From assembly GCF_001006005.1 (NCBI RefSeq), contig NZ_CP011254.1, positions 5,890,001 to 5,954,000 of the forward strand: a stretch of DNA of 64,000 bases, read 5' to 3'. The translations under genes were made by a program, and so were the position numbers. Each line of letters starts with the position of its first letter. The first letter of the stretch is position 1. The notes beneath the pieces are model-generated. The model saw only the letters and a program-made list of their open reading frames with translations, ran no database searches and had not been told where the DNA came from. The stretch comes from Serratia fonticola. Lineage in GTDB: Bacteria > Pseudomonadota > Gammaproteobacteria > Enterobacterales > Enterobacteriaceae. Of this stretch, positions 35,316-45,873 are shown one piece after another.

Positions 35316-35354
35316 AGCTCCCTCTCCCAGTGGGAGAGGGTCGGGGTGAGGGGT
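35316..35354. repeat. REP copy, inverted orientation
   Basis: AGCTCCCTCTCCCAGTGGGA continuing GAGGGTCGGGGTGAGGGGT is the REP in opposite orientation to 33848/35156, about 140 bases away, forming a BIME-like pair 3' of alaC. Confidence 0.8.
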
Positions 35355-35390
35355 AACAGCGATTGCCGGGTCTCAGGCAACAACGCGATG

Positions 35391-36605
35391 CTATTTGGTC
35401 GCTGGCTTGATTAACCCATCGGCACGGAACATTGCCTTGATACCGCGCACCGCCTGGCGGATACGATCCTGGTTTTCAATCAAGGCAAAACGCACATGGG
35501 TATCGCCGTAATCGCCAAAGCCGATCCCTGGGGATACGCACACTTTAGCCTCCGCCAACAGACGCTTGGCGAACTCCAGCGACCCCAGATGCGCGTAAGG
35601 CTCAGGAATTTTTGCCCACACATACATCGAGGCTTTCGGGTTTTCCACCATCCAGCCAGCTTCGTGCAGCCCTTTCACCAGCACGTTACGGCGCTGGCGA
35701 TACTGCTCGGCAATATCCAACACGCACTGCTGATCGCCTTCCAATGCGGCGATAGCAGCCACCTGCAGCGGCGTAAAGGTGCCATAGTCGTGGTAGCTTT
35801 TGATCCGTGCCAATGCGCTAACCAGCTCAGGGTTACCTACCATAAAACCAATACGCCAGCCGGCCATATTGTAGCTTTTCGATAGGGTGAAGAATTCTAC
35901 CGCAATGTCTTTGGCTCCTGACACCTGCATGATCGAAGGCGCTTTCCAGCCGTCATAGACGATATCGGCGTAGGCCAGATCGTGGATCACCAGCACGTCA
36001 TACTGCTTCGCCAGCGCCACTACCCGTTCAAAGAAATCCAGTTCTACACACTGCGCCGTCGGGTTGGACGGGAAGCCCAGGATCATCATTTTTGGCCGCG
36101 GAATGGTTTCACGAATGGCGCGCTCCAGCTCACCAAAGAAATCCACGCCGTCCACCAGCGGCACGGAACGCACCTGCGCACCGGCGATCACTGCGCCATA
36201 AATATGGATCGGGTAACTTGGATTCGGCACCAGCACCGTATCCCCGTGATCGAGCGTTGCCAACATCAGGTGTGCCAGGCCCTCTTTCGAGCCGATGGTC
36301 ACAATGGCTTCGCTCTCGGGATCGATATCGACCTGATAGCGTTCCTGATACCAGTGCGAAATAGCACGGCGTAGGCGCGGAATACCGCGTGAGGTTGAGT
36401 AGCCATGCGTATCATCACGCTGGGCTACGGTGCAGAGTTTCTCTACGATATGCGGTGGCGTTGGGCCGTCCGGGTTACCCATGCTGAAATCGATAATATC
36501 TTCCCCGCGACGGCGCGCGGCCATCTTCAATTCTGAGGTGATATTAAACACATAAGGGGGCAGGCGTTCGATGCGCGTGAAACGGCGCGGGTTGTTATCA
36601 GACAT
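35391..36605 (-). CDS. alaC: AlaC, glutamate-pyruvate (alanine) aminotransferase
   Basis: A 404-residue class I PLP aminotransferase making alanine from pyruvate and glutamate. The PLP lysine is in [32 protein letters not shown] and [11 protein letters not shown] are substrate and cofactor contacts. GAGGTAACT precedes the ATG. It neighbours ypdA/ypdB as in E. coli, a link through pyruvate metabolism. Confidence 0.95.
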   Translation of the reverse strand: MSDNNPRRFTRIERLPPYVFNITSELKMAARRRGEDIIDFSMGNPDGPTPPHIVEKLCTVAQRDDTHGYSTSRGIPRLRRAISHWYQERYQVDIDPESEAIVTIGSKEGLAHLMLATLDHGDTVLVPNPSYPIHIYGAVIAGAQVRSVPLVDGVDFFGELERAIRETIPRPKMMILGFPSNPTAQCVELDFFERVVALAKQYDVLVIHDLAYADIVYDGWKAPSIMQVSGAKDIAVEFFTLSKSYNMAGWRIGFMVGNPELVSALARIKSYHDYGTFTPLQVAAIAALEGDQQCVLDIAEQYRQRRNVLVKGLHEAGWMVENPKASMYVWAKIPEPYAHLGSLEFAKRLLAEAKVCVSPGIGFGDYGDTHVRFALIENQDRIRQAVRGIKAMFRADGLIKPATK

Positions 36606-36724
36606 AGTTACCTCGAAGAGACGTTAGCGCCCGGACCATCCGAGCGACGCTGGCCACAGAATGGCCGAACATCGAACATAACTCAGCCTTGTCAGGCTGT
36701 CGAGCCCCCCGCATAACAATTTTT

Positions 36725-37267
36725 TTACCGGTTGGCAGCCGCAAATTCCGTCGCCAACAGCCCCAACCGCCAGTCATTACACCACCGGCCCGCCAGGCGG
36801 AAATTGTCACGCAACGTCCCTTCCAGTTGAAAACCGCAGCTCTCCAACAGACCCCGTGAGGCTAAATTCCCCTCTGTCACCGTGGCATACACTTTGTGAA
36901 AACCGCAAGCATTGAAGGCAAAGTCCAAGATCACGGGCAGAGACTCTTTGCCATAACCTTTCCCTTGCCCTTCCGGCAGGCTGCCAAAGCCCACTTCGGC
37001 CTGCTGACAAGGGGACCACTCAGGGCGGAACCCGGTCATTCCCACCGCTTGACCGCTGCTTTTTTCTCTCATCACCAGACATAGCCAGCGATCGCAATGC
37101 TTATCCCATGCGGGCAAGCGTGCTTCGAAACGTTCGCGGATCTCGTGTTCCGGCAGCGGATCGGCAATGTAACGGATCACCTGGGGATCCTGGAATAGAC
37201 GTAGGAATAACGGCCAGTCATCCGCCGTTAGCGATGTCAGCAGCAAGCGAGGTGTTTCCAATTTCAT
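36725..37267 (-). CDS. GNAT-family N-acetyltransferase (RimJ/RimL type)
   Basis: A 180-residue acetyltransferase. It shows MKLETPRLLLTSLTADDWPL, the acetyl-CoA loop EGQGKGYGKESLPVILDFAF (Q/RxxGxG/A) and the NLASRGLLESCGFQLEGTL motif typical of RimJ/L proteins. The target is not known. It lies between alaC and the ybiU-like gene. Confidence 0.9.
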   Translation of the reverse strand: MKLETPRLLLTSLTADDWPLFLRLFQDPQVIRYIADPLPEHEIRERFEARLPAWDKHCDRWLCLVMREKSSGQAVGMTGFRPEWSPCQQAEVGFGSLPEGQGKGYGKESLPVILDFAFNACGFHKVYATVTEGNLASRGLLESCGFQLEGTLRDNFRLAGRWCNDWRLGLLATEFAAANR

Positions 37268-37436
37268 CAGGTAAATCTCCGAAAAACGAAAAAGAGGAAG
37301 TTACGAATGAAAGATATCCCTTTATTTTCCCCTATTAAACCCAGATAATCATTAACCAGGTTACAACAAAACAGCAACTTTATAACGCTACCCTACCACT
37401 AACATCCTCGCCCACCGGCGGGCCAAGGAGAACACC

Positions 37437-38681
37437 ATGGCTTCATTACTCATCGATGATATTCCTGCCGCAATAAAAAGCGTCAAGCAGCAGTTACGCC
37501 AGGCTCTACCCAACTATCGCGAAGTCTTCCTGGAACTGGAAGACAATATTCGCCAGCAGGTGGAGCAAATCCGTCAGGAACTGGCCAACGGCCAGGACCC
37601 GGTGCCGCAGGTGGACGCCGAGGATATTCTGCAACAACGCGTTACCGAACAACAAATTGCCCTGATTAAACAGCGCGGCGTGTGCGCCATTCGCGGCGTA
37701 TTCCCACGCAGCAAAGCCGAGGCCTGGAACCAGGAGATTGGCGACTATCTCGAACGCAATAACTTTGTCGAGCGGTTAAAAAATGCCGCCGAAGATAACT
37801 ACTTCGGCAAACTGGCAGCCAGTAAGCCACAGATCTACGGCATTTACTGGTCGAAGCCTCAGGTCGAGGCTCGTCAAGATCAGCGCATGCATGCGGTACA
37901 GGTGTTCCTCAACAGCCTGTGGGCAACCGAAAGCAACGGCAAACAGCATTTTGACCCAACGCGTGTTGCTACCTATGCCGACCGTACCCGCCGCCGCCCG
38001 CCAAACTCCTCTTCGTTGGGCCTTTCCCCGCATGTGGATAGCGGCACCATCGAACGCTGGCTGGATGAGAATTTCCGCTATGTCTATCGTCACGTGTTCT
38101 CCGGCAACTGGCAGCAATACGATCCCTTTGCCGCCGATGGCCGCACCGAAGTGCGCGAGATCGCCTCACCAGCGGTTTGTTCCATGTTCCGCACCTTCCA
38201 GGGCTGGACAGCGCTGACACCGCAACGCACCCATGCCGGTACGCTGAACGTGGTACCGATCGCCAATGCCATGGCCTATATCCTGCTGCGTGCCCTGCAA
38301 GACGATGTGGCGGATGACGATCTGTGCGGAGCCGCCCCGGGCCGGGCGCTGTCAATCTCGGAACAATGGCATCCCCTTTTATTAAGTGGGTTATCCCCTA
38401 TTCCCGATCTGGAGTCGGGAGATACGGTATTCTGGCACTGTGACGTGATCCATTCGGTGGAAAACGAGCATAACGGCGAGTTCGACAGCAACGTGATGTA
38501 CATCGCCGCCGCGCCGGGTTGTGAGAAGAACGATGCCTACCTGCAACGGCAGTTGCCAAGCTTCCTGTCCGGCAAAAGCCCGGTGGATTTTGCTGCGGAT
38601 GATTTCGAAGTGGATTTCATTGGCCGCGCCACCGTTGAGCTGCTGACGCCGCTCGGCAAAGAGCAGTTGGGTATCAAGTAG
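37437..38681 (+). CDS. ybiU: YbiU-like DUF1479 protein, putative Fe(II)/2OG oxygenase
   Basis: A 414-residue DUF1479 protein. A facial-triad-like pattern is visible: [12 protein letters not shown] (HxD) and [11 protein letters not shown] (distal His), with the arginine of GRALSISE nearby. The reaction is unknown; the family is linked to non-heme iron dioxygenases by fold. The ATG follows GGCCAAGGAGAACACC. A perfect 11-base inverted repeat (38688-38718) lies after the stop. Confidence 0.85.
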   Translation: MASLLIDDIPAAIKSVKQQLRQALPNYREVFLELEDNIRQQVEQIRQELANGQDPVPQVDAEDILQQRVTEQQIALIKQRGVCAIRGVFPRSKAEAWNQEIGDYLERNNFVERLKNAAEDNYFGKLAASKPQIYGIYWSKPQVEARQDQRMHAVQVFLNSLWATESNGKQHFDPTRVATYADRTRRRPPNSSSLGLSPHVDSGTIERWLDENFRYVYRHVFSGNWQQYDPFAADGRTEVREIASPAVCSMFRTFQGWTALTPQRTHAGTLNVVPIANAMAYILLRALQDDVADDDLCGAAPGRALSISEQWHPLLLSGLSPIPDLESGDTVFWHCDVIHSVENEHNGEFDSNVMYIAAAPGCEKNDAYLQRQLPSFLSGKSPVDFAADDFEVDFIGRATVELLTPLGKEQLGIK

Positions 38682-38687
38682 CCCTGA

Positions 38688-38718
38688 TGACCGCGGTGTG
38701 CTCCGGCCACCGCGGTCA
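38688..38718 (+). terminator. Strong hairpin after ybiU-like gene
   Basis: TGACCGCGGTG and CACCGCGGTCA form a perfect 11-base stem with a 9-base loop, but no T tract follows. It could be a weak or Rho-assisted terminator; a TATACT at 38733 just beyond may be the ypdA -10. Confidence 0.45.
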
Positions 38719-38772
38719 TTGCCGCGCTGTGATATACTGTGTTCTCCCGTTTGTCGCAGTGAGCCGCCCGTT

Positions 38773-40482
38773 GTGCACCCTGTTTTTGAAATGTTGTTAG
38801 CGGTATTCGATCGTGCCGCCCTGATGTTGATCTGCCTGTTTTTCCTCACCCGCACCCGGCTGTTTCGCCAGCTGTTGCAAAAGGAAGATCATACTCCGCT
38901 GGAACTGGCCGCAGTCACGGCCATCTTCTCTCTGTTCGCCCTGTTCAGTACCTATTCTGGCATCAACGTCGAAGGCTCTCTGGTTAACGTGCGCGTGATC
39001 GCCATTATGGCCGGGGGGATCCTGTTTGGCCCCTGGGTCGGCATCATTACCGGCATTATCGCCGGATTGCACCGCTATCTGATCGATATCGACGGTATCA
39101 CCTCGGTTCCCTGCCTGATCACCAGCATTATTGCCGGGATAGGCGCCGGTTATATCAACCTGAAGGTGAAGAAAGGCCAGCGCTGGCGTGCCGGGATCTT
39201 GGGAGGCATGCTGTGCGAATCACTCACCATGCTGCTGATCGTTGCCTGGGCCAAACCCACCGAGCTCGGGCTGGATATCGTGTCTAAAATTGCCCTGCCG
39301 ATGATCCTCGGCACGGTGTGTATCGGCCTGATCGTGCTGCTGGTGCAAAGCGTCGAAGACGAAAAAGAAGTGATTGCGGCGCGGCAGGCCAAGCTGGCGC
39401 TGGATATCGCCCGTAAAACGCTGCCCTATTTCCGTCATATCAATAGCGAATCACTGACCACCATTTGCGAAATTATCCGCCACGATATCAATGCCGATGC
39501 GGTCGCCATCACCGATACCCAACATGTGCTGGCCTACGTTGGCGTGGGAGCAGAGCATTACCCACTCGGGCGCGCAGGGCTGAGCCGAGTGACGCTGGAA
39601 AGCATCCAGCAGGGCAAAATCATCATCAAAAACAACCTCGAGAATCAGACAGCACCGCAGATCCATTCCCAACTGGTGATCCCTCTATGGGAAAAGGGAG
39701 AGGTGACCGGGGCGCTGAAGATTTACTACTGCCATGCCCATCAGATCACCAATACGCTGAAGGTGATGGCGGTTGGCCTGTCGCAGATTATCTCCACCCA
39801 GATGGAAGTCTCGCGCATCGAGCATCTGCGCCAAATGGCGGACAAGGCCGAAATGCGTGCGCTACAAAGCAAAATCAACCCGCATTTCCTGTTTAATGCG
39901 CTGAACGCTATCTCGTCGTCGATCCGGCTAAATCAGGATACCGCCCGCCAGTTAATCATCAACCTGTCGCGTTACCTGCGCTATAACCTGGAACTGAACG
40001 ACGAACTGATCGATATCCGTAAGGAACTGCATCAGATCCAGGACTATATCGCCATCGAGCAGGCGCGCTTCGGCAGTAAGCTAACGGTGATTTATGACAT
40101 CGACGACGATATTGCCGTGCGCATCCCCAGCCTGCTGATCCAGCCGCTAGTGGAAAATGCCATCGTGCACGGTATTCAACCCTGTAAAGGGAAAGGCGTG
40201 GTGGTGATCGCGGTGAAAGATCGGGGCGATCGCGTCAAGATTTCGGTGAAAGATACTGGCAATGGCATCGATCCACTGGTGATCGAGCGCGTGGCGCGCA
40301 ATGAAATGCCTGGCCACAATATCGGTCTGCTTAACGTACACCACCGGGTTTCCCTGCTGTACGGAGAAGGATTGCGCATACGTCGGCTGGAGCCGGGAAC
40401 GGAAATCGCCTTCTACGTCACCAAAAACGGCAATAAGCTGCATAGCGAAAACAGCCCACAACCTGCCGGGGAACAACTATGA
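38773..40482 (+). CDS. ypdA: YpdA (PyrS), LytS-type pyruvate-sensing histidine kinase
   Basis: A 569-residue sensor kinase. The N-terminal 5TM-LYT sensor (about 1-200) shows [20 protein letters not shown] and [18 protein letters not shown]; a GAF domain (about 225-360) follows; the His kinase motif is [20 protein letters not shown] with the phospho-accepting His, and the ATPase has [18 protein letters not shown]. The GTG at 38773 matches the E. coli N-terminus ([20 protein letters not shown]). Its 3' end overlaps ypdB by 4 bases. Confidence 0.95.
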   Translation: MHPVFEMLLAVFDRAALMLICLFFLTRTRLFRQLLQKEDHTPLELAAVTAIFSLFALFSTYSGINVEGSLVNVRVIAIMAGGILFGPWVGIITGIIAGLHRYLIDIDGITSVPCLITSIIAGIGAGYINLKVKKGQRWRAGILGGMLCESLTMLLIVAWAKPTELGLDIVSKIALPMILGTVCIGLIVLLVQSVEDEKEVIAARQAKLALDIARKTLPYFRHINSESLTTICEIIRHDINADAVAITDTQHVLAYVGVGAEHYPLGRAGLSRVTLESIQQGKIIIKNNLENQTAPQIHSQLVIPLWEKGEVTGALKIYYCHAHQITNTLKVMAVGLSQIISTQMEVSRIEHLRQMADKAEMRALQSKINPHFLFNALNAISSSIRLNQDTARQLIINLSRYLRYNLELNDELIDIRKELHQIQDYIAIEQARFGSKLTVIYDIDDDIAVRIPSLLIQPLVENAIVHGIQPCKGKGVVVIAVKDRGDRVKISVKDTGNGIDPLVIERVARNEMPGHNIGLLNVHHRVSLLYGEGLRIRRLEPGTEIAFYVTKNGNKLHSENSPQPAGEQL

Positions 40483-41213
40483 AAGCCATCATTGTGGAAG
40501 ATGAGTTTCTCGCCCAGCAAGAGCTGACTTATCTGATTAATAAACACAGTAATATCACCATCGAAGCCACCTTTGAAGATGGCCTGGACGTGCTGAAATA
40601 CCTGCAAACTCATCAGGTCGATGCCATTTTCCTCGATATCAATATTCCTTCGTTAGACGGCGTATTGCTGGCGCAGAACATCAGCAAGTTTGCGCATCGT
40701 CCGTCGATCGTGTTTATCACCGCCTATAAAGAGCATGCGGTGGAAGCGTTTGAGATCGAGGCGTTCGACTACATCCTCAAGCCGTATCATGAAGCGCGTA
40801 TCATCACCATGCTGCAAAAGCTGGAGGCATTGCATAACCGACCGGCGCAGACGCCGGAACCTAGCGCACCGGCGAATCGCACCAACCACAGCATTAACCT
40901 GATCAAAGACGAGCGCATCATCGTCACGGACATCAACGACATTTACTACGCCGCCGCCGATGAGAAAGTTACACGGGTATATACCCGGCGCGAAGAGTTT
41001 GTGATGCCGATGAATATCACCGAGTTTTACCAACGGCTGCCAGAAGAGTTTTTCTTCCGCTGCCACCGGTCGTATTGCGTGAATCTGTCCAAGATCCGGG
41101 AAATCGTTCCGTGGTTCAACAACACCTATATTCTGCGGCTGAGCGATCTGGATTTTGAAGTCCCGGTCAGCCGCAGCAAGGTCAAGGCGTTTCGCCAACT
41201 GATGCGGTTATAG
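40479..41213 (+). CDS. ypdB: YpdB (PyrR), LytTR response regulator
   Basis: A 244-residue regulator, the same length as E. coli YpdB. The receiver domain has the acidic pocket IVEDEF, phospho-acceptor Asp in [13 protein letters not shown] and Lys in YILKPY. The LytTR DNA-binding domain (about 140-244) has [20 protein letters not shown] and [17 protein letters not shown] ending. It activates yhjX in E. coli; here yhjX lies 720 bases downstream with a matching box. Confidence 0.96.
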   Translation: MKAIIVEDEFLAQQELTYLINKHSNITIEATFEDGLDVLKYLQTHQVDAIFLDINIPSLDGVLLAQNISKFAHRPSIVFITAYKEHAVEAFEIEAFDYILKPYHEARIITMLQKLEALHNRPAQTPEPSAPANRTNHSINLIKDERIIVTDINDIYYAAADEKVTRVYTRREEFVMPMNITEFYQRLPEEFFFRCHRSYCVNLSKIREIVPWFNNTYILRLSDLDFEVPVSRSKVKAFRQLMRL

Positions 41214-41552
41214 TTACCAGCGTGGGCCTCGCGGGCCGTGATCCCGTTGGTAATAGCGTGGCGGTGGTGGTGGCATGCGGTGATAACGTGGGCCATCACG
41301 CCATTCACGACGTGGGGGGCCGTAATAAACCGCCCTTGGCGGTGGGCCGTAATATCCGCGTGGGCCATAATGCTCGTGCCACCAGCGCGGTTCACGCCAG
41401 CGACCACCATCCCAGTAATGGCCACGGTCATCCCGATCGCCAATATGCAGCGACATTCCAGGCACGTTGATGCCGACAGAAATATCCGCATGGCTCACCG
41501 CAGGCAGTGAAAGCGGAAACAACGCAGCCAATAACAACAGCACTTTTTTCAT
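41214..41552 (-). CDS. ypeC: YpeC-like DUF2502 periplasmic protein
   Basis: A 112-residue secreted protein. A signal peptide (MKKVLLLLAALFPLSLPAVS) precedes DISVGINVPGMSLHIGDRDD and one YWDG-RW-WW-H motif, then a Pro/Tyr/Gly/Arg-rich tail. It ends one base after ypdB, tail to tail. A paralogue lies at 51206. The function is unknown. Confidence 0.85.
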   Translation of the reverse strand: MKKVLLLLAALFPLSLPAVSHADISVGINVPGMSLHIGDRDDRGHYWDGGRWREPRWWHEHYGPRGYYGPPPRAVYYGPPRREWRDGPRYHRMPPPPPRYYQRDHGPRGPRW

Positions 41553-41789
41553 CAGGTCTCTCCCAGAGCATGGAACGGGTCCATTTACCGATCACAGTAG
41601 TTCCGCACCGGTACGTTCTCTATAGGAGGAAAGCCCAATTACGCCTTTCAGGCATATCCTTCACAATTACTACACAGTTGCCCCGGAGGTTTGGCCATCT
41701 TTCTGACATATCTTTGATGTAGATCACGCCCCGCAGGCCGCACTCCAACGGCTTTTTAGCCCTTATTCGGCAACTCATGCAGCGATAAC

Positions 41790-41820
41790 GGCATTTCATT
41801 CCTCGGCAGCGGCAGTTCAT
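41790..41820 (+). promoter_or_regulatory. YpdB box (direct repeat) upstream of yhjX
   Basis: GGCATTTCAT, 11 bases, GGCAGTTCAT. This is the YpdB recognition pattern described for the E. coli yhjX promoter (GGCATTTCAT-N11-GGCATTTCAT) with a single mismatch. A TATAAT at 41853-41858 follows; the box lies just upstream of the expected -35. The rest of 41553-41934 shows nothing else clear. Confidence 0.88.
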
Positions 41821-41852
41821 TCCCGATCCGCCATTGGCAACGATCCCCCCTT

Positions 41853-41858
41853 TATAAT
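41853..41858 (+). promoter_or_regulatory. -10 element of yhjX
   Basis: TATAAT 32 bases after the YpdB box and 77 bases before the yhjX ATG; the -35 region is poor, as expected for an activator-dependent promoter. Confidence 0.6.
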
Positions 41859-41934
41859 AGGCCCATACCGCAGGGCTCTGGTTGCCTTGCTAATTTTGCC
41901 AATGGGCAACGCCAATACAGGAAGGAGACCGGCC

Positions 41935-43161
41935 ATGAACAGCAAACCGGCAAATCGCAGCTTAATCGTTCTCGGCACCATCATCTGCCAGATGGGCCTC
42001 GGCACTATCTATACCTGGAGCCTGTTCAACCAGCCGCTGGTAGACAAGTTCCATTGGGGCCTTGGCGATGTCGCTACCACCTTCTCGATCACCAGCTTCT
42101 TCCTGGCCTTCGCCACGCTGTTCGCCGGTAAGCTACAAGAGCGTTTCGGTATTCGCAATCTGACACTGGTCTCCGGCGTGCTGGTCGGCCTAGGGTTGAT
42201 TGCCAGCGCCCACGTGCAATCGCTGGATATGATTTATCTGTTGGCAGGCGTGGTGGTCGGTTTTGCGGTGGGTATCGCTTACATCTCTACGCTGTCCAAC
42301 CTGATCAAATGGTTCCCGGATAACAAGGGGCTGATTTCCGGCATCTCCGTCGGGGCGTTCGGTAGCGGCAGTCTGCTGTTCAAATACGTTAACGCCGCCC
42401 TGATTAGCGGTGCCGGTGTCTCTGCTGCATTCTTCTATTGGGGCGTAATCGTGATGGCGCTGATTGTGCTGGGCTCCATGCTGCTCAAAGAACCGGTGCA
42501 GGTTAACCAACAGGCTAACCACGGTACGCTGGGCAACGATTACACCGTGCGCCAGATGCTGGCCAGCAAAGAGGCCTACATGCTGTTCGTGATTTTCTTC
42601 GCAGCCTGTATGAGTGGCCTGTATCTGATCGGTATCGTTAAAGACATGGGCGTACAGCTGGCTGGAATGGATTTGGCCACCGCCGCCAACACCGTTTCTG
42701 CCGTGGCAATCTTCAATACCGCAGGCCGCATCATTCTGGGCACCCTGTCCGATAAAGTAGGCCGTATGCGCGTCATCAGCTTCACCATGCTGGTCACTAT
42801 TCTGGCAATTGCCGCACTGAGCTTCGTGACGCTGAGCCATACGCTGTTCTTTATCTGCGTCGGCGCGGTCGCTTTCTGCTTCGGTGGCAACATTACCGTC
42901 TTCCCGGCGATTGTCGGTGACTTCTTCGGCCTGAAAAACCACAGCAAGAACTACGGCATCATTTATCAGGGCTTTGGTCTGGGCGCGCTGGCAGGGTCGT
43001 TTGTTGCCAACCACTTCGGCGGCTTCCACGCGACCTTTATGGTGATGGGTGTGCTGTCGGTGATTTCACTGCTGATCACCCTGTTTATCAAAGCGCCGAA
43101 AGCGGTAGAGCAGGAAGAAGAGTCTCACGCAGAGCCGGTGTTGGCCAAAGCCAACGGCTAA
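41935..43161 (+). CDS. yhjX: YhjX-like MFS pyruvate transporter
   Basis: A 408-residue 12-helix major facilitator of the oxalate/formate antiporter-like group. MGLGTIYTWSLFNQPLVDKF, ISTLSNLIKWFPDNKGLISG and LGTLSDKVGRMRVIS are family motifs. The ATG at 41935 follows GGAAGGAGACC. E. coli YhjX is induced by YpdAB with pyruvate; adjacency here strengthens the assignment. Confidence 0.9.
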   Translation: MNSKPANRSLIVLGTIICQMGLGTIYTWSLFNQPLVDKFHWGLGDVATTFSITSFFLAFATLFAGKLQERFGIRNLTLVSGVLVGLGLIASAHVQSLDMIYLLAGVVVGFAVGIAYISTLSNLIKWFPDNKGLISGISVGAFGSGSLLFKYVNAALISGAGVSAAFFYWGVIVMALIVLGSMLLKEPVQVNQQANHGTLGNDYTVRQMLASKEAYMLFVIFFAACMSGLYLIGIVKDMGVQLAGMDLATAANTVSAVAIFNTAGRIILGTLSDKVGRMRVISFTMLVTILAIAALSFVTLSHTLFFICVGAVAFCFGGNITVFPAIVGDFFGLKNHSKNYGIIYQGFGLGALAGSFVANHFGGFHATFMVMGVLSVISLLITLFIKAPKAVEQEEESHAEPVLAKANG

Positions 43162-43163
43162 TG

Positions 43164-43206
43164 GCCCCTCACCCTCTCCCAAAGGGAGAGGGTACCGATC
43201 GAGTTG
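43164..43206. repeat. REP copy
   Basis: CCCCTCACCCTCTCCCAAAG continuing GGAGAGGGTACCGATCGAGT, immediately after yhjX; same tail as 35156-35182. Confidence 0.8.
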
Positions 43207-43267
43207 GGCTGAAAGTATCTTGATTCTTGATCAGTGCTGGCAGAAGAGACGATCGCAGTTGTTGAGA

Positions 43268-44293
43268 TTATCTCTTTACTTCTAAACGAGCAGGGGCTGA
43301 CAGCTCCCTCTCCCTTTGGGAGAGGGTTGGGGTGAGGGGTATTCCCAGCGTCTGCCGCAGATGAGCACCGGCCCCCAGCAGCCCCGGTTGGGAATGGGTG
43401 ATCATAAACACCGGAATTTCACGTACGTAGTCTTTGAAGCGCCCCTTGTCTTCGAAGGCGGCGCGGAACCCGGAAGCCTTGAAGAACTCCATAAAGCGCG
43501 GCACGATGCCCCCGGCGATATACACTCCACCAAACGTCCCCAAGTTCAACGCCAGGTTGCCGCCAAACCGCCCCATGATCACGCAGAACAGGGACAACGC
43601 ACGACGGCAATCAGTACAGCTATCCGCCAGCGCACGCTCGGTGATGTCTTTGGGTTCCAGCTTCTCCGGCAGGCGCTTGTCTGCCTTGACGATGGCACGG
43701 TACAGATTCACCAGCCCAGGGCCAGACAACACGCGCTCCGCAGAGACATGACCAACTTCACCACGCAGCACCTCCAGGATGATGTCCTCTTCTTCACTGT
43801 TCGGCGCAAAATCTACGTGGCCACCCTCACCCGGCAGGCTCACCCAGCGGCGGTTAACGTGCACCAGATGCGCCACCCCCAAGCCCGTACCCGCACCGTA
43901 AACGGCAATCGGTTTATCCTTTTGCGCTTTGCCACCGCCAAACTGCAACACGTCATCTTCAGACAGCATCGGAATAGCCATCGAAACCGCGGTAAAATCG
44001 TTAATCACTTCCAGATGCTTTAAGCCCAGGCTCTCTTTCATCGCTTTGATGGAGAAGGCCCAGGTGTGATTGGTCATGGCGACCCAATCCTCCGTTACCG
44101 GGCAGGCGATGGCGATACAGGCATCCTGAACCTCCAGTTGCAGCTCGGTCAGGTATTGGCGGATCACCGCTTCCAGGCTATCGAACTCCAGACCAGAATA
44201 GGTTTTCGCCTGGGCGATCTCGCCCGTCTCGACAGTGCACAGCGCCAGGCGGGCATTGGTACCGCCAACATCACCTACGAGGGCATAGGTCAT
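43268..44293 (-). CDS. glk: Glk, glucokinase with REP-encoded C-terminal tail
   Basis: A 341-residue ROK-independent bacterial glucokinase phosphorylating glucose with ATP. Motifs include [16 protein letters not shown] (phosphate-1), [25 protein letters not shown] and [10 protein letters not shown]. coli Glk has 321 residues; the extra ~20 here ([20 protein letters not shown]) are encoded by an inverted REP copy at 43302-43340 that overlaps the 3' end. GGGAGAAACACCG precedes the ATG. A Cra-type site lies upstream. Confidence 0.95.
   Translation of the reverse strand: MTYALVGDVGGTNARLALCTVETGEIAQAKTYSGLEFDSLEAVIRQYLTELQLEVQDACIAIACPVTEDWVAMTNHTWAFSIKAMKESLGLKHLEVINDFTAVSMAIPMLSEDDVLQFGGGKAQKDKPIAVYGAGTGLGVAHLVHVNRRWVSLPGEGGHVDFAPNSEEEDIILEVLRGEVGHVSAERVLSGPGLVNLYRAIVKADKRLPEKLEPKDITERALADSCTDCRRALSLFCVIMGRFGGNLALNLGTFGGVYIAGGIVPRFMEFFKASGFRAAFEDKGRFKDYVREIPVFMITHSQPGLLGAGAHLRQTLGIPLTPTLSQRERELSAPARLEVKR
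43302..43340. repeat. REP copy overlapping the 3' end of glk
   Basis: AGCTCCCTCTCCCTTTGGGA continuing GAGGGTTGGGGTGAGGGGT lies inside the glk frame and is inverted relative to the copy at 43164. It encodes the [12 protein letters not shown] peptide. Confidence 0.85.
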
Positions 44294-44625
44294 CGGTGTT
44301 TCTCCCTAAAATGAATAATGCAAAATTGGGTACACTGTAAAATCACGCCGCCCAAACAACAATCGGCATTCTGCGGCCCGCTGCGCAATAGCGATCTCGA
44401 TCACAAAAATCGTTTCAGCCAGCACAGTTTTCACCGATTTATACCGGCGGTTACAGATTGGCGCAAAAAACGTGAGAGGAATGCGATCGCGTGCGGCTAC
44501 CATTAGCGAAATCGCTCCGTTGGAGCTATATACTATGCAAACCAATTCTCTGGAGCCTGGCGATTCTGCTGGCTTTACTCTCTGTTTTCCCTGCCAATCA
44601 GGGACGTAACAACAAGGGATCCTGC
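44294..44625. promoter_or_regulatory. glk-yfeO divergent regulatory region with Cra-type site
   Basis: On the minus strand GCTGAAACGATTTT (44406-44419) fits the Cra (FruR) consensus, and glk is a known Cra target in E. coli. GAGCTATATACTATGC at about 44527 could be the -10 region of yfeO. No other gene is credible, although the yfeO frame is open back to 44491. Confidence 0.55.
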
Positions 44626-45873
44626 ATGCTGCATCCACGCGCCAATGCTATGTTGGCCTTCGCTCTGCCCGCGATCGTTATCGGTTCCGCCTCCAGCCTG
44701 ATCCTCATCTTGCTGATGGAAAGTGCCAGCGTGCTGCAGAACTTGCTGTGGACTCGCCTTCCGGAAATGCTCGATATAGATAGCCATTCCCCGTGGTGGA
44801 CCATCGGTATTCTTACGCTGGCTGGTATCGCCGTTGGGCTGATCATACGTTTCGTGCCGGGCCATGCCGGGCCAGATCCGGCTACCGAATCGCTGATCGG
44901 CATGCCTTTGCCAGTGGCCGCCGTACCGGGGCTGGCTTTAGCTTTGATGATCGGCCTGGCAGGTGGCGTTAGTTTGGGGCCGGAAAACCCGATCACCGCC
45001 GTCAATATTGCCCTGGTGGTCGCACTCGGGGCCAGGCTATTACCCAAAGTGCCCAGGATGGATTGGATCATCCTCGCTGCCGCTGGCACGATTGGCGCAA
45101 TGTTCGGTACCCCTGTTGCCGCCGCCCTGATTTTCTCGCAAACGCTAGGGGGAAATAACGAAGTCCCCCTGTGGGATCGGCTGTTTGCCCCGCTGATGGC
45201 CGCTGCCGCCGGGGCCGTCACTACCCAGATGTTCTTTACCCCGAACTTTACCCTACAGCTTGATGCTTACGATGTGATCCGGCTACGCGATATCTTCAGC
45301 GGCTCGGTGGTCGCGCTGATCGCTATTGCCCTGGGGATGGTGGCGATCTGGTGCTTCCCACGCATGCACCACATGTTCCATTCGCTGAAAAATCCGGTAT
45401 TGATGCTCGGGCTAGGTGGCCTGTTGCTGGGGATCCTTGGGGTCATTGGCGGAGATGTCACCCTATTCAAAGGGTTGGATGAGATGAAACTGTTGGTGGT
45501 CGACGGCAGTTTCACCACCAACCAATTGTTGGTGATCACCCTGACCAAGCTGGCCGCCCTGGTGGTAGCTGCCGCCAGTGGCTTCCGCGGCGGGCGTATT
45601 TTCCCAGCGGTATTTATAGGTGTCGCACTGGGGTTGATGTTGCATCAACATGTTCCGGCGGTTCCGGCAGCGATCACCGTTTCCTGTGCCATTATGGGGT
45701 TGGTGCTGGTGGTGACTCGCGACGGCTGGCTGAGCCTGTTTATGGCCGTGGCGGTGGTGCCAGAGCTGCACCTGTTACCGATACTCTGTATTGTGATGTT
45801 GCCCGCCTGGCTGGTGCTGGCGGGCAAACCTTTGATGCTGGTAGTAAAAAACCAGCCTCCGCATGAAGACTAA
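44626..45873 (+). CDS. yfeO: YfeO, ClC-family ion channel protein
   Basis: A 415-residue ClC chloride channel-type membrane protein. The selectivity segments [12 protein letters not shown] (GxxxGPExP type) and [17 protein letters not shown] plus [19 protein letters not shown] are clear. The ATG at 44626 gives [20 protein letters not shown], matching E. coli YfeO. Overlaps the convergent racemase gene by 4 bases. Confidence 0.93.
   Translation: MLHPRANAMLAFALPAIVIGSASSLILILLMESASVLQNLLWTRLPEMLDIDSHSPWWTIGILTLAGIAVGLIIRFVPGHAGPDPATESLIGMPLPVAAVPGLALALMIGLAGGVSLGPENPITAVNIALVVALGARLLPKVPRMDWIILAAAGTIGAMFGTPVAAALIFSQTLGGNNEVPLWDRLFAPLMAAAAGAVTTQMFFTPNFTLQLDAYDVIRLRDIFSGSVVALIAIALGMVAIWCFPRMHHMFHSLKNPVLMLGLGGLLLGILGVIGGDVTLFKGLDEMKLLVVDGSFTTNQLLVITLTKLAALVVAAASGFRGGRIFPAVFIGVALGLMLHQHVPAVPAAITVSCAIMGLVLVVTRDGWLSLFMAVAVVPELHLLPILCIVMLPAWLVLAGKPLMLVVKNQPPHED

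Noticed and set aside
22650..35390. attR copy of the tRNA-Arg 3' end
   Set aside because: No second copy of GCAGGTTCGATTCCTGC or of its 3' part was seen downstream, so island borders cannot be set.
42190..43029. 279-codon open frame antisense to yhjX
   Set aside because: Low-complexity His/Gln/Glu-rich translation typical of a reverse shadow of a membrane protein gene.
44491..44625. N-terminal extension of yfeO
   Set aside because: The frame is open upstream, but the E. coli YfeO start aligns with the ATG at 44626, which has AAGGGATC in front.
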